Source: QHXQ01 sp963788965
Lineage (GTDB): Bacteria; Acidobacteriota; Blastocatellia; Pyrinomonadales; Pyrinomonadaceae
Direction of reading: 5' to 3'
DNA length: 64,000 bases
Assembly: GCA_963788965.1 (NCBI GenBank)
Contig: CAWBIK010000006.1
Coordinates: 2,046,001-2,110,000, forward strand
The notes under the pieces: generated by a model
Databases searched by the model: none
What the model was told of the DNA's origin: nothing
Seen by the model: only the letters and a program-made list of their open reading frames with translations
Shown here: positions 1 through 11,287 of the stretch, piece after piece
Layout of the letters: every line of letters begins with the position of its first letter
Numbering within the stretch: position 1 is the stretch's first letter
Program-made: the position numbers and the translations under genes

Positions 1-226
1 GTGCGCCTGCCGTCACATTGCGGTCGGTCGTGCCGACGCGCAACGTCGCCTGCCCGCGCACCACGTAATAGACTTCATCCTCACGGTGCGGTTGCTGCGG
101 GTCGTGCCCGCCCACGGGCAACACGTACAACCCCATACTCAGCGCGGGCACACGCAGAAACTCAAGATAAGCACGGCCCGCGCGTTCGCGCTCGACCAAG
201 AGCGCATCCATCTCAAAGGCTTCCAT
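1..226 (-). CDS. Cupin-domain protein (C-terminus beyond window)
   Basis: The visible N-terminal 75 residues begin MEAFEMDALLVERERAGR and continue with a single cupin fold motif (PQQPHREDEVYYVVRGQATLRVG region), where H and E residues would be metal ligands. This matches small stand-alone cupins of about 110-130 residues; the substrate is unknown. I chose the ATG at 226 because it matches the usual start of the family and a GGAGG lies at 240-244. The same reading frame is open upstream into the preceding gene, but that is explained by a frameshift there rather than a fusion. It is the last visible gene of the long minus-strand operon and probably co-transcribed with it. Confidence 0.75.
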   Translation of the reverse strand, partial: MEAFEMDALLVERERAGRAYLEFLRVPALSMGLYVLPVGGHDPQQPHREDEVYYVVRGQATLRVGTTDRNVTAGA

Positions 227-296
227 GTATTGCTGCACACCTCCGGGCAGTTGATCGTCTCGCCCGACTGTACGCAACGACGCGGCCGCAAGTTCT

Positions 297-2272
297 TCAG
301 TTGAATAGAAACTCGATCTCTTCGTGCAGCCGGCCGGACTGTGGCTGCGCCTGATCTCGATGGCGCGCACGCGCGCAGCCACGTCGAGCAGACTGGCGAC
401 GTTGCCGGTGAAGAACTCTTGCGCCGGATCGGGCGGCTTGTCTTCCGTCTCAGGCGCGTCGCGGTGCGCTTGCCAGTAGGCTTTGACGCGCTCCGCTTCA
501 AGCCGCCCGAAAACTTGATCGAACGCTTCCTTGCGCCTGTCGAGCCGGATGACGGTCAACTCGTCGAGCGTCGCTGCGACCCGCACATCATTAGTGGCCC
601 GCGCCGCTTGATCAGCATGAGTTGCTTCCGCTGTGCGAGTCGCGGGCAACAGGTCTGCGCTGTTCGTGAGCAGCAGGTCGCGCCCATCGAGCGTGTAGCA
701 GAGTTGCCCGCCCGACATGGGCAGCGTGAGCGTGCGCCAAGTCTGTAGGCCGTGTGGGCTGTCCGCCCATTGCAGATCGCCGGCCCGTGTCCCGGCGATT
801 GTCAAACGACTTGCGGCCAGATCGGCGAGTGCTTGTTCAAACGCCGTGCGGTCGAAGCGTGCGGGCGCGTCGAGCGTGAGCGCGACGATGCTGCGAAACT
901 CGACAAAGAGCGGCCCCGCGTTGTTGTGCGGCGTGGCGGCCGTGGCCGCATAGAGCGGGCGGGCCGGTTTAAGTGCGCGCTCGATGGCTGCGAGCAGTTG
1001 GCGCTCGGTCGTGGCGCGCAGTTCGCCGTCATAGAGCGTGTCGTTGGCTTCGAGCCGCGCGTCCACCGCATCGTCGATTACACGGTCGTAACCCTGATCG
1101 AGATATTCATAACAACGGCCCCAACAATCGTTGTCGCCTGTCTCCTCCGCAAAGTCCGAGTCGTCATAAGACCGCCAACTCCAAACGGCCGGGCGCGTGC
1201 CGGCGGACTGCGGCGCGCGTTCGAGCAACGCATCGCGCAACGTGCCGGCCGCCGCCGCTTCGTCGGCGAGCGCGCGCACCTTGTAGTACGGCGCATCGAC
1301 GGGCATGAGCGTGGCGAGGCGCGCGGCGTCGGACGTTGATAAGCTCGCGCTTGTTGGCGTCGCCTGCCCGCTCAATAGAAAGCGTCGTCGTTCGATCCAC
1401 TTGCCCTGTTGCAGTTCAAGATCGAAGAGGCCGGCGCGCAAGGGTTGCAAGGCCGCGACGTTGCGCTGTATCCAGTAGCTCTTGAAATACCAGTCGCGGT
1501 TGAGCGCCGACTGATCGACCCAGACGGTGGCGAAGTGGGGCGACAACTCGCGGCTAAGCGTTTGCAACGACGGTTCGGCTGCGAGGCTGTCGTTGCGCGC
1601 GCGCCCTGTTATGTTGGCGAGCGTGCGTAGCAGCAACCGTTCGTTCGTCGCCAGCACGAAGCGCCCGCGCGCCCACGCGAACGCGAGCACCTGTCGCTGC
1701 CGCCCGTTATCCACGTCCGCTTCGCGCCTGAAGTAAGTCGTGCCGTCGGGCAATTCAACCGCGTCAAAGCCGTCCTTGTGCGCGAAGAAACTACTGACCG
1801 CTGACTGCGCTTCCGTGAGCGGCGCGACGAACACGACATCGAGCCGGCCGATGTCATAGACGGCAATGGCCGCTTTGTTCTCGGTCGTGCCTGCGAGCGC
1901 GCCCGCGTCGAGTGTGAAGCCGAGCGCGTCGTTGTACTCGGTCCAACGGTCGGCGAGTTTCAGCGCGAGGTGGCGTTGAGCGAACTGCTTAAAAGCCGTG
2001 CTGCCGAGCAGTTGTTGTTTGACCTGCGACTCGTCCCACATGCGTATGAGCGCGGGCAGGTCGGCGCACTGTGCATAGACGAGCGCACCGCGCGGCAAAT
2101 CGGCCGCCAGCGCATAAGGGCCGCGCGCCTCGCGCACTGCACGCGCGTAGACAAACAAACCGGCGCACGTCGCCAACACCAGCGCCGCGCCAATGACGAC
2201 GAGGCGCGTGCGCGCCAGCCTGCGCCGCGCTTGCTTGTCGTTAATCACGTCGCTCCTTTGCATGTCGTTCAT
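297..2272 (-). CDS. Membrane-anchored DUF3352-like protein, one frameshift near its 3' end
   Basis: About 658 residues if a missing base is restored. The start ATG at 2272 overlaps the stop of the upstream gene as ATGA, indicating translational coupling. An N-terminal transmembrane segment (VVIGAALVLATCAGLFVYA, about residues 25-45) is followed by a long extracytoplasmic region with two similar halves, each starting with a 'P-GALVYA' type strand, as in DUF3352 proteins of unknown role. The frame stays open past the expected end, but a C-terminus of the family style (GRLHEEIEFLFN, stop at 297-299) lies in another frame; a one-base deletion near 335-350 would explain this. Function unknown; the family name is my recognition, moderately sure. 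Confidence 0.6.
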
Positions 2273-3237
2273 TGCTTGAACGTGACGAACTGTCTGTGCG
2301 CTTCATCCCAGACAAAATTCTGCGCGCTTGTGTCGAGCAGTTTGAGGCGCGCGGCCGTGCGTGTGCGCCAGTGGCGTGCGAGTACGTGCCATGCGCCGTC
2401 GGTTTCGAGCCAGTAGGTATAGACGGGCGGACTGCCTGAGTATTTGACGACCTCTGTGGACGTGTCGAGCCGCAGGCGCGGCGCAATGCCGACCGACGCG
2501 GGCAGCAGCGTGTAACGCGTCGCTGTTCTCTGCCTAACCGCGTCCCAATCCGCCTTATAAAATTCGGCGGCGCGAGAGTCTGTCACCCGTTTGATCTCTT
2601 CTTCGGCGAACTCGGCAATCTGCGTGAACGCGCCGCCGTTCAACTTCAACACGCGCACCTTGCGAACGTACATGCTTGCGTCGCCCATGCTCTCGCGCAA
2701 CAACAGTTCGTGCGTGCCCGGTGCGATCAACTCCGGCAGTTCGAGCCAGTTCACATACGGATAATCCTCGAAGCGCAGCCACGCGGAGAGAGCCGCGCGC
2801 AGTTGCCAGCCGCACGCATCGCGTTGCAAGACAAGTGCGACCGGCTGCTCGAAGCGCACAAAGGTGAGCAAGGCTTCCGGCTCCGGCCCGTCGCCGAGGT
2901 TGACGTAGCGCAACTCCGCACGCGCGGCGCGCTCCGGGTATTCGCGGTCACGCTCGTAGTCGTAATAAACAGTCGAGACATTGGGGCGCAGGAACAGACG
3001 CCGGAACATGTCGCGCCGCACGCCCACGTCGTCGCTCTTTAGCGCCGCGAGGATTGCTTCGGGGCTGGCGAAGCCTGCGTCCGCAAGACAACCGCTTTGC
3101 GCTGTTGGCGTGACAGCACGCAGGCTGCGCGGCTTCGACGTGAGCAGCCCCGCGAGCAAGCTATAGACGAAGACCGCGCACAGGCTGACGGTGAACCCGA
3201 ACGTGAAGGCAATGATGCGTGAACGCCAACGCCGCAT
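2269..3237 (-). CDS. Uncharacterised membrane-anchored protein, 322 aa
   Basis: The protein has a short basic N-terminus (MRRWRSR), one transmembrane helix (about residues 9-31) and an extracytoplasmic remainder with no motif I recognise. Two Cys (GCLADAG, DACGW) are conspicuous and could pair or, for the first, support anchoring, but there is no lipobox. It starts 13 nt after the stop of the giant TPR gene and ends in an ATGA overlap with the DUF3352-like gene, so all three are one transcription unit. The reading frame is intact, unlike its neighbours. Role is likely in the same envelope-associated assembly as the TPR protein, but this is only inferred from context. Confidence 0.7.
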   Translation of the reverse strand: MRRWRSRIIAFTFGFTVSLCAVFVYSLLAGLLTSKPRSLRAVTPTAQSGCLADAGFASPEAILAALKSDDVGVRRDMFRRLFLRPNVSTVYYDYERDREYPERAARAELRYVNLGDGPEPEALLTFVRFEQPVALVLQRDACGWQLRAALSAWLRFEDYPYVNWLELPELIAPGTHELLLRESMGDASMYVRKVRVLKLNGGAFTQIAEFAEEEIKRVTDSRAAEFYKADWDAVRQRTATRYTLLPASVGIAPRLRLDTSTEVVKYSGSPPVYTYWLETDGAWHVLARHWRTRTAARLKLLDTSAQNFVWDEAHRQFVTFKQ

Positions 3238-3250
3238 GTGTGTCTCCTCT

Positions 3251-6200
3251 TTAGGCGCGCGCGACGAAGTGCGCGTCCACGATCAACGTGCGCTTGGTCG
3301 CGTCGCCTGCCTCTATCGCGCGCAAACGTGCGATGCGCGCGGCTGACAACCGCTTATCCGCGTCGCGCACCAACAGCGCAAGCCGTGCCTGCTCGAACGT
3401 CAACGCGTGTGTTACATCTCCGACTTCTTCGGCCGCAGTGGACAACAGACCCAACAACTCGATCTGATCCACGCGGGACTGCAACTGTACGCGCGTCGTC
3501 AAACTTTGAAACGTCGCGCGCGCCGCAACGTTAAGGTCGCTTGCTTCGTCGCTAATTTGTTCATCAACCACTGGCTCGTTGTGATCGGACTTGGCATCAT
3601 CCGCGCTCGCGTCTTCCACTTTTGGCTCAACCGCCCCGGCGTTGTCTTGCTTGTTAGTACTCGCGTCGCTTTGTCCGTGCGAGGACAGCAAGCTCCCGTC
3701 GTGCTCGGCGGCGCGCAAGGCCGCGCGCGGTCGCTTGAGCGCGAGATAGGCACGCGTCAATCGTTGCCAGCCTGCGGCTGCTGGCAGACCGAACGCAGAC
3801 CAAGCCTCCGCGTTATGACCAACGCCGAGCGCGGCAACTAATGTTGAGCGTGCGGCCTCTTGTTGTCCGTCTTGCTGTTCGAGCAGCGCGCGGAAGACGA
3901 GCGTGTAGGCGTTCGGGTTGTTGGTTGCGAGTTGCGCGCCAAGCTGCCGCGCGGCCGCCCCGCGCCCCGCGCTTGCCTGCGCGAGCGCATCGAGGGCTGT
4001 CAACATCTCAACATCTTTACTCTCGTTCGCCACGCGCGCGCGCAAGGCCGTCAACGCTTGCGCCTGCGCGCCGACGATCTCCGGCGCGAGCCAGAGCGCC
4101 TGCCAACGCGCATGTCGCGTCGCCGTGCGATCCGCAAGGAGGGCGACGAGGTTTGTCTGCGCGTCGGCGTGCCGGCCGGCAGCGGCAAGCAGGCGCACCA
4201 ACTCGATGCGGTTCAGTTCATCATCGGGCGTGACGGCGCGCAGACGCTCGCGGCAGTTGATGGCAAATTCAAGCTGACCGGACTCGGCCGCGGTATCGGC
4301 GGCGACGACGAGCGCGTCTCTCTCGTTCAAGTGCGCGGCCGGTTCGGGCAGTTCGACGCCCGTATCCTCGACCGCGTAAGCCTTGAGCCACGGCGCGGCA
4401 ACCAGTTCAGCTTCCGCCGCCGCGCGCGTCTCGTCTTGACCGAGCGCAAGCAACGTTTGCAGCAGCATGCGCCCGCGCGCCGCGTCGCCCGACTTGAAGG
4501 CAAGCCGCGCAAGGCCCGCGAAGTAAGTCGCGTCGTATTGCGCGAGCGCGAGGTTGCGCGTGTAAGCGGCGGCGAGCAATTGGTCCGCCTCGCGCGCGTG
4601 CTGCTCCGCACGCAGCAGCGCGACCGCTTCGTTTAAGCGCGCCGTGCTCGGCGGCTTGAGCACGATGACGTGCGCGACCGCCTTGATGCCGACCAGATGT
4701 TCGAGTTCGTTAATGGCCGGCGCGATGCGCCCGCCGCGCAGGTCGAGCCGCACACGCGCAAGCCGCAGCCACACGGGGCGCGCATAACGCCCTTTCAACG
4801 TCGCTTCGATCTCGGCAACGAGCGCCTGCGCCTTCGTCGTCTCGCCATCGGTCAACAGATAGTCGAGATACTGCTGCTGCCACGCGAGCCGCGCGTAGGT
4901 CGGCTCGGAGATTTTGAAATCGTTCTCGTGGTCCAGCGCCTCTTCCGCTTCATCGCTGACCCAATACTTTTGCGTCTGCCCGCTGTAATCGTAATCGCGC
5001 TCGTAACTACTCAGACCACCCGTGCGCGCAACCAGCAGTTCATAGAACGACCCCAACTCGTGCCGCGCGACCAACGACTCCGCGACGATCAACTCAGGCA
5101 ACGCGACACTCTCCGGCACGGCCGCGCACAGTTGCTTGAAGAACTCGACGCGCGCAGTTTCGTCATGCACTGATAAAGGCTTACTTACATTCGGATCAGC
5201 GACATTCTCATCAACGTCCGAACGAGCACTATCCTGCGCGCCCGCAAACGAAGCCGACAGATCGCGCAATAGTGATTTGTAGTCCGCGAACTGCGCTTGC
5301 TTGTCGCCGTAATCATTTTCATCTTCGCGCGCATCTTTAAGCCGCGCAGCTAAGATAGGCAACAACTGCGCGCGCGCTTCCGCGACAAGCTCGTGCGCGG
5401 CGAGCGTGTGCAAGTAAAGCGCGAGGGCATCGCTGCGTCACGTCGTCGCCCGCGATGATCTGTTGCCACACGGCGTGCGCTCTCTCATGGTCGCCCAACA
5501 TGAAATAGACCGTGCCGAGATCGGCCTTAAGCGCACGGTCGTCGGCGCGCGCGGCCAGAGCCAGTTGCAAGTGTGCGCGCGCTTGCTCAGCATCGTGCTG
5601 CGCAAGATACCAGCGGCCGAGTTGCGCTTGCGCGTCCGCATCGTGCGGCCGGTTCTCGATCTGCGCGGGCAGCAGCGCACGGCTCTGTGCCCGCTGCGCC
5701 GGTTGGTTCGTTTGATAGAGCCATTGCCCGTAACGCGCGGCCAAGTTGAACCAATCGTCGCCGACGAGTTGGCGGCTCGCGTCCGGGCGCGCGGCCACGA
5801 GTTCGCCGATAGGTTTGAACTGAAGCGCGGCGACGAAGTATTGCTCCCTGTCCGCGTCGTACTCTGCGAGCGCGAGGCTTGCTTCGGCGTTGCGTGCAAG
5901 CTGCCACGCGAGCGCAAGCGGCGCACGTGTGATCGCTTCGTGCGCCAACGCGCCTTCGTGCGCGGCCAGCAGGAAGTTGATCAGTTGGACGTGATGCGCG
6001 TCGGGCCGCTTGATGCGTTGCCGCAACTCCGCACGTCCCGCTGCGCCACCTTCGAGCAGCGCGGCAAAGTAACGCGTGATGAGTTCGTCGCTGGTCAGAG
6101 GTTGATCCGCCGGCCGTTTGTTGCCGGTCTGTTCGTAATAAGCGCGCAAGGCCGTCAGTTCACGCGTGCGATCACCCGTCGCGCGCGCGTAGTCCGCGAT

Positions 6201-9200
6201 GAGCGGTTGATAGTTAAAATCGCCGCGCGCCGCATCACGCGCTTGCTCCGCGTCAAGTAGTTCGACGATCTGATCGTAAGCCCCGGCCGCGTTATAAAGA
6301 TCGACGAGCGCGCGCATGCGTGCGTGATACTCGGTCGTGTTGCCGGTTGTGAACGCCGCGTCCTTTTGCGCGCGCAGGATGCGCTCTGCGAGTGGGTCGA
6401 AGCCCGCGCGCCGACTTAAATTCTGCAAGAGTGCGAGCGTGCCGTGCGGGTCGTGCCCGCGCTGTAACGTCTCGTCGGCGCGCGTTTGCCAATCGCGCCA
6501 GAGCGCCGCCAGTTCGTCGCCCGTGCCGCGCTCGCCGGCCCACGCGCCTAACGCTTCGGGCAACGCGCCGTCGAGCACTTGCAAACGTTCGCGCGCCTTG
6601 AGCGCAAGCTTCTCGTCGCTGCCGTCCGCGTCGGCGGAGAAGCGCGCGCGCAGTTGCCATAGCCGCGTTGCGATCTGGTCGAGCGTCTCTTCCGCCCGCA
6701 CGGCGCGCACGTAGCTGTTAATGTCTTCGGCGCGCAAGGTTGTCTGGTAAGGCGCGGCGGTGAAACTGTCGAACGCCTGCCGGTAAGCGGCCACGGACTT
6801 GTCTTGTTCGCCGTGCCGCAGACGCGCGGCTTCGGCGAACTGATCAGCCGTCGTCCGCAGGATCGGCTGCGGTGCGGGCGGCAACTTTTGACGCGCAATG
6901 TCGGCTTCGCGCTTGCGCCCCAACTGTTCGAGCAGCGCCACGGTCTGCCGCACGTACTGCGGATCGTCGTTCGACAACTCGGCGGCCCGCGCCAACGCCG
7001 CGAGCGCGCCGTCGTAATCTTTGCCTTGCTTGCAAGCGTCGGCGAGCGCCGCGTGTAGTTCCAACATCTCAGGTTGATTTTCGAGCGCGGCGCGATAGTC
7101 GGCGGCCGCCGCGCCGTAATCATGCGCGGCTTCATGAATGCGCGCGAGGACAACGTTCCAACGATAATTTTTATAAGCCTGTTGCGCCGTCTTTTGATAG
7201 TAAGCAAGCAACGTGTCCGCGCCGCCGTAGCGTTTGACGTAAGCGAGCGCGGCATCGACGTTCGCTTCATCGTCGGGGTCGCGGTTGATGATCTCTATGT
7301 GTTGCTCGACGGCGGCGCGATAGTCTTTCAAGCGCGTGAAGGCTTCGATCATCTGAGCGCGCAAGTCGGCCACTTGCGCCTGCAACTCTTTAACTTCGAG
7401 GTCCTGATCTTTGATCGCCGCCAGCGTCGCTTGAAAAACTTCGTGTAGCTCGGCGCGCTGGCCCGTGCGTATGTAGAGCCGCGCCAGTTCGTGACAGACT
7501 TCCGTGTTGAGCTTGTTCTCATCGTGCAGCGCGCGCAGCACGCGCTCGGCTTCAACCGTGTGATTCAGGTCCAACTCGCGCGCGGCCAACTTGCGCGCGA
7601 AGATGTAATGGAAGCGACCGCGACCGCGCGTCATGCCATCACGCAGCACGCCGACGGCCTCAGCGCGCTGCCCCATGCGCCAGTAGAAGTTGGCGGCTTC
7701 GCTCAGCACGCCGTAGTTCGTCGGGTAACGCGTGCGCAACTCGGCGAGCACGGTCGCGGCCGCCGCAGTCTCGCCCGCCGCCCTATAGCTTTCGGCCAGT
7801 TGCAAGCGATACGAGATGAGCGAACGCGGCGACGGCGATACTTCGGTCAGCTTCTTTAGCGCGAGTCGTTCGCCGGCCGTGTCGTCAATCGCGGACAGTT
7901 CGCCGCGCGCGCGTTCGAGAAAGTTCGGATCACGACTGCTCTCAACCTCGCGCCGCAACAGTTCCGCGCCCTCTGCCTTGCGCCCCGCCTCGTTGAGCAG
8001 CGCGATGTAACCGAACAAGTGCGATGCACGCGCGCGCTCATCCTTGCGCACCTGCGCGCGCCGCCAGCGCAAACTGCGCGGGCACGCCGGGTCGCTGATA
8101 AAGTGTGAGCAGACGTTGTCGCGTGCGCCAACAGTCGGGCGCGCCTTCGTTGAGCGCCTGCGCGTATTCGATCAAAGCGGCCGGTTGTTGATGTTGCGCT
8201 TCGAGGATCGCACCGGCTTGAAAGGCGTAGAGCGACTCGTCGCCGGTCTGCGCGCGCAGTTGCTTGATGACGCGCAGGGCGTCCGCGTATTGATAGTAGT
8301 CCCAATAGACGGTCGCCGTTTCCAGATACGTCTCCGGTGCGCCGCGCCCCAGCGCGATCAGTTGTTCCCACTCGTCGCGTGCGCGCGCGTAGTCGCCCAG
8401 TTCGGCCTGCAACTCGCCCGCGCGTGTGCGATAAGAGATGACCGCGGGCGCGGCATCGGCGAGCGCACGACTTGCCGCGGCCGCTTCTTCTAAGAACTTG
8501 CGATTGTGCTGACCGAGCGAGCGCGTGAAGGCGATGAGGCGTTCGGCGTATTCGGGCGTGTTTGGATAGAGCCGGTTCAACTCACGATAAGCGTCAATCG
8601 CTTCTTCAAAGTTCGACAGCCACGCGGCCGCGTCGGCGCGAAAGAGTTTATAAGGCACAGATGGAAACGCGCCCGGATCATTTTCCGCCTGTGTGCGTGC
8701 CTGCGCGCGCGCTTGTTCGAGATAAGCGCGCAGTTCGCGTCGTTCCGCCAAGTGCGCGAGGAACTGCTGCCTGATCTCAGGCGCGGCGAAATAGTATTCC
8801 GCCATCAGCTTGCGCCATTCGCCCCAACGTTCGTGCGCGCGATAGAAGCGCAGCAGCCCGTTGACGAAACTCAGGTTGTGCGGGAAACGTTCGTGCGCGC
8901 GCCGGTAGAGGCCGAGATAAAGCTGCGCCTCGAAGTCGGCCGGCTTCGTGCCCGGCGACGAAGCGACGAACTTGTTGAGATAAGCTTCCGTCTCGTCGTC
9001 GCTCAGTCGTTCGATCAACTCGCGCGAGTACTGCGCGAACTCGTCGTTACGTTGGCGGCGCAAGAACCAACGTGCCATGCGGTCACGCCAGATCGGCATC
9101 GGGAAACTGCTTGAGCGCAGATTGATAAATGCGTTGCTGGTAATCGACCAATTTGGTCTGACCCAACCACTGCAACATCTGTTCGTACAAGCCCTGCTCG

Positions 9201-11287
9201 GCCGGATACTTTTTGATCTCGGCGGCGTAGAGCGCAAGTATGTCTTCCGTGCGGTCCTCATGCGCGAGCGCGGCCACGTAACGTTCAAGCACCTGCGCGT
9301 ATGTGACGCTCGTTGTGCGTTCGTCCGCGCGTGCGCGCCAACGCGCGGTCGGCACGTCCAGCATGTCCGAATAATGCGCGCGGTCATCGTAGTTATAACT
9401 TGGCTGCTCCGATGACGGTTGATTCGGAATCTCTATCCCGCGATTTGAAGCGAACGGGTACGCGCGCGGACTCGGTTTAACTTCAGTCGGCTCGGCAAAG
9501 GCGTTGAGCGTCCGCACCTGACTGGCCTCGTCCGCGTCGGCTTGCGCGGTGCGCGCATCGGGCACAAGTGGCGCGTCTGTTTGTTTGTGCGCGCCCAAGT
9601 GATCGAGCACGCGTTGATACAGGGCACGCTCTTTGTCGGGCTGCTTGAGCGTGACGTAGCAGTCGGCTAGGCGCAACGCGACCTCGGCAAACTGCGGTGC
9701 GTTCGCGAAACGTTGCTCGAACTCTGTGAGCGTCGCGGCGGCCACGTCGGGGTCGTTCGTCGCCGTGTAGAGCCGCACGATGTCGAGATACATCTGCGCC
9801 AGTTCGGGCGCGGTCGGCTGCTCCTGCTTGTACGCCACAAAGATGCGATAGGCCGCAGCCCGGTTGAAATACTTGAGCGCCGCCTGCTCTTTCTGGGCCA
9901 ACTCCCAACCCGGATCGGTGTCGGAGAACAGCAACGACAAGATGCCGCCCGTGATTCCGGGATGCGGATCGGCCGTGGCGATGTCTTGATAGAATTTCAA
10001 ATCGCCTTTCGTCAAGGCCAGCCGTTCCTCGTCCGCGTCGGACAACAACACGAACAACTGATAAAGAACTTTCGCGCGCAACTCGCCGCCCGGCTGCAAG
10101 CCGCCTTGCAAGTAGAGCGTGTAGAGAAAGCGCGACGCCTGATCGACATAGCCCGCGGCGAGCAGCAAACGCGCAACGGTCGCCAACTCTTCCGGCTGCC
10201 AACGGATGTTGCGTGCCGCGCGTGCTTGTTCCAGTTGCACGAAGATGCCGGGGTCTGATTCGTAAGCGTGCTTGTTGAAGTCGAGCAGGCGCACGGCCGC
10301 ATCGTAGTCGGTCGGGTCGCGGCGAAAGCGCGCGCGCAACTCGCGCCCGTGCGCGCGGAAGCGGTCGTGGTCTTTGAGAAACTCGTAGTAGGACTCGGCC
10401 AACTCGTCGGGCCAGAACGGATCGAAGGCGTCGCTGTAAACCTGTTCGGCCTCGCGCGCTCGACCGAGCGCGTCGAGCATGTCCGCCTCTTTCACGACGA
10501 GTTGCGCGGCCCGCGCCGGGAAGCGACCTTTATGCACGCGCAAGACCTTGAGCGCCGCCGCGTGGTTATGCTCCGCGACCAGTTTATCTATGTACTGCTC
10601 GACGACCGCGAACGCCGACGGGTCGTGCGCGATCACCTGTTCGTAAAACTCAGGCGCGAGATATTTCGTGAGTTGATGCTGCCGCGCCAGATCGATCAGA
10701 CGCTGCATGAGCGGCGCGCGCGCGGCCGGGGGAGCAAGCATGAGTTTGCGCTCAAGCACCGTGGCGGCTTGCTCGAAAGCGGCGCGGCGTTCGTAGAAGT
10801 CCGTGAGCGCATCGAGCGCGGCGGCACTCTCATGTTCGAGCGCGACGTAGCGTTGCAGTTCTTGCTCGGCTTCGCTTGCGCGACCAAGCTTCTCGTCAAG
10901 CTGCGCGAGCTTCAAATAAATCCCCGGCGCGTTCGGGTACTTCGCCTGCACGTCGGCGAGTCGGTTGCGCGCTTCGGCCGTCGGGTATGGTACGAGCGCC
11001 TGTGCATCGAAGAACTCGACGCGCGTGAACAAGGCCGACTCGACGGCCGCCGCCTGCTCGTCGCGTGCATCAAGGCGCGCGTCGTCGGCTGCTTCGGTGC
11101 GACGCGGTTGAATGATAGCGAATGCGGCGTATGCGATGAGGCACGTCAACAGTAACAAGCGCGGGATCGAAGCAAGCCTCACGCAAAGGCGCAAAGACGC
11201 AAAGACGGATGCAAAACGCTCTCCTGCGCTCTCCCCTTGCGCCAGCCTGTGCGCCCGTGCGCCTTTGCGTGAAGCTGCTTTGTTCAT
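3251..11287 (-). CDS. Giant TPR-repeat protein (~2,680 aa), interrupted by three one-base frameshifts
   Basis: Four overlapping open frames (11287-9083, ~9100-8038, ~8070-5430 and ~5420-3251) join seamlessly if one base is removed near 9083-9085, 8055-8065 and 5428-5432; junctions then read FPDADLA/DRMARWF, FALAAR/AQVRKDE and DDVTQ/DALALYLHTLA. The restored protein has one N-terminal transmembrane helix (LLLLTCLIAYAAFAI, about residues 43-57) and then almost uninterrupted TPR helical pairs, with an acidic low-complexity stretch in the last 200 residues. TPR arrays scaffold protein complexes; here probably in the periplasm. The ATG at 11287 overlaps the upstream stop (ATGA). A GTG at 11182 is an alternative start, which would leave the hairpin repeat at 11177-11272 non-coding. 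The three shifts may be sequence errors or real decay. Confidence 0.75.
11177..11272. repeat. Inverted repeat with 'TTTGCGTC'-type arms, inside the TPR reading frame
   Basis: The left arm (11178-11207) contains CTCACGCAAAGGCGCA followed by a second AAAGACGCAAAGACG unit; the right arm at 11258-11272 is TGCGCCTTTGCGTGA. The same arm sequence recurs in the hairpins at 48139-48216 and 60025-60088. Here it lies within codons 6-37 of the giant TPR gene if translation starts at 11287. Confidence 0.8.

Noticed and set aside
1..354. Plus-strand open frames over the DUF3352-like and cupin genes
   Set aside because: They are antisense to genes with clear domain content and have Arg/Ala/Pro-rich sequence typical of GC-rich shadows.
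3860..4636. Long plus-strand frame (258 codons) opposite the TPR gene
   Set aside because: Antisense to a clear TPR array; no family features, only third-position GC effects.
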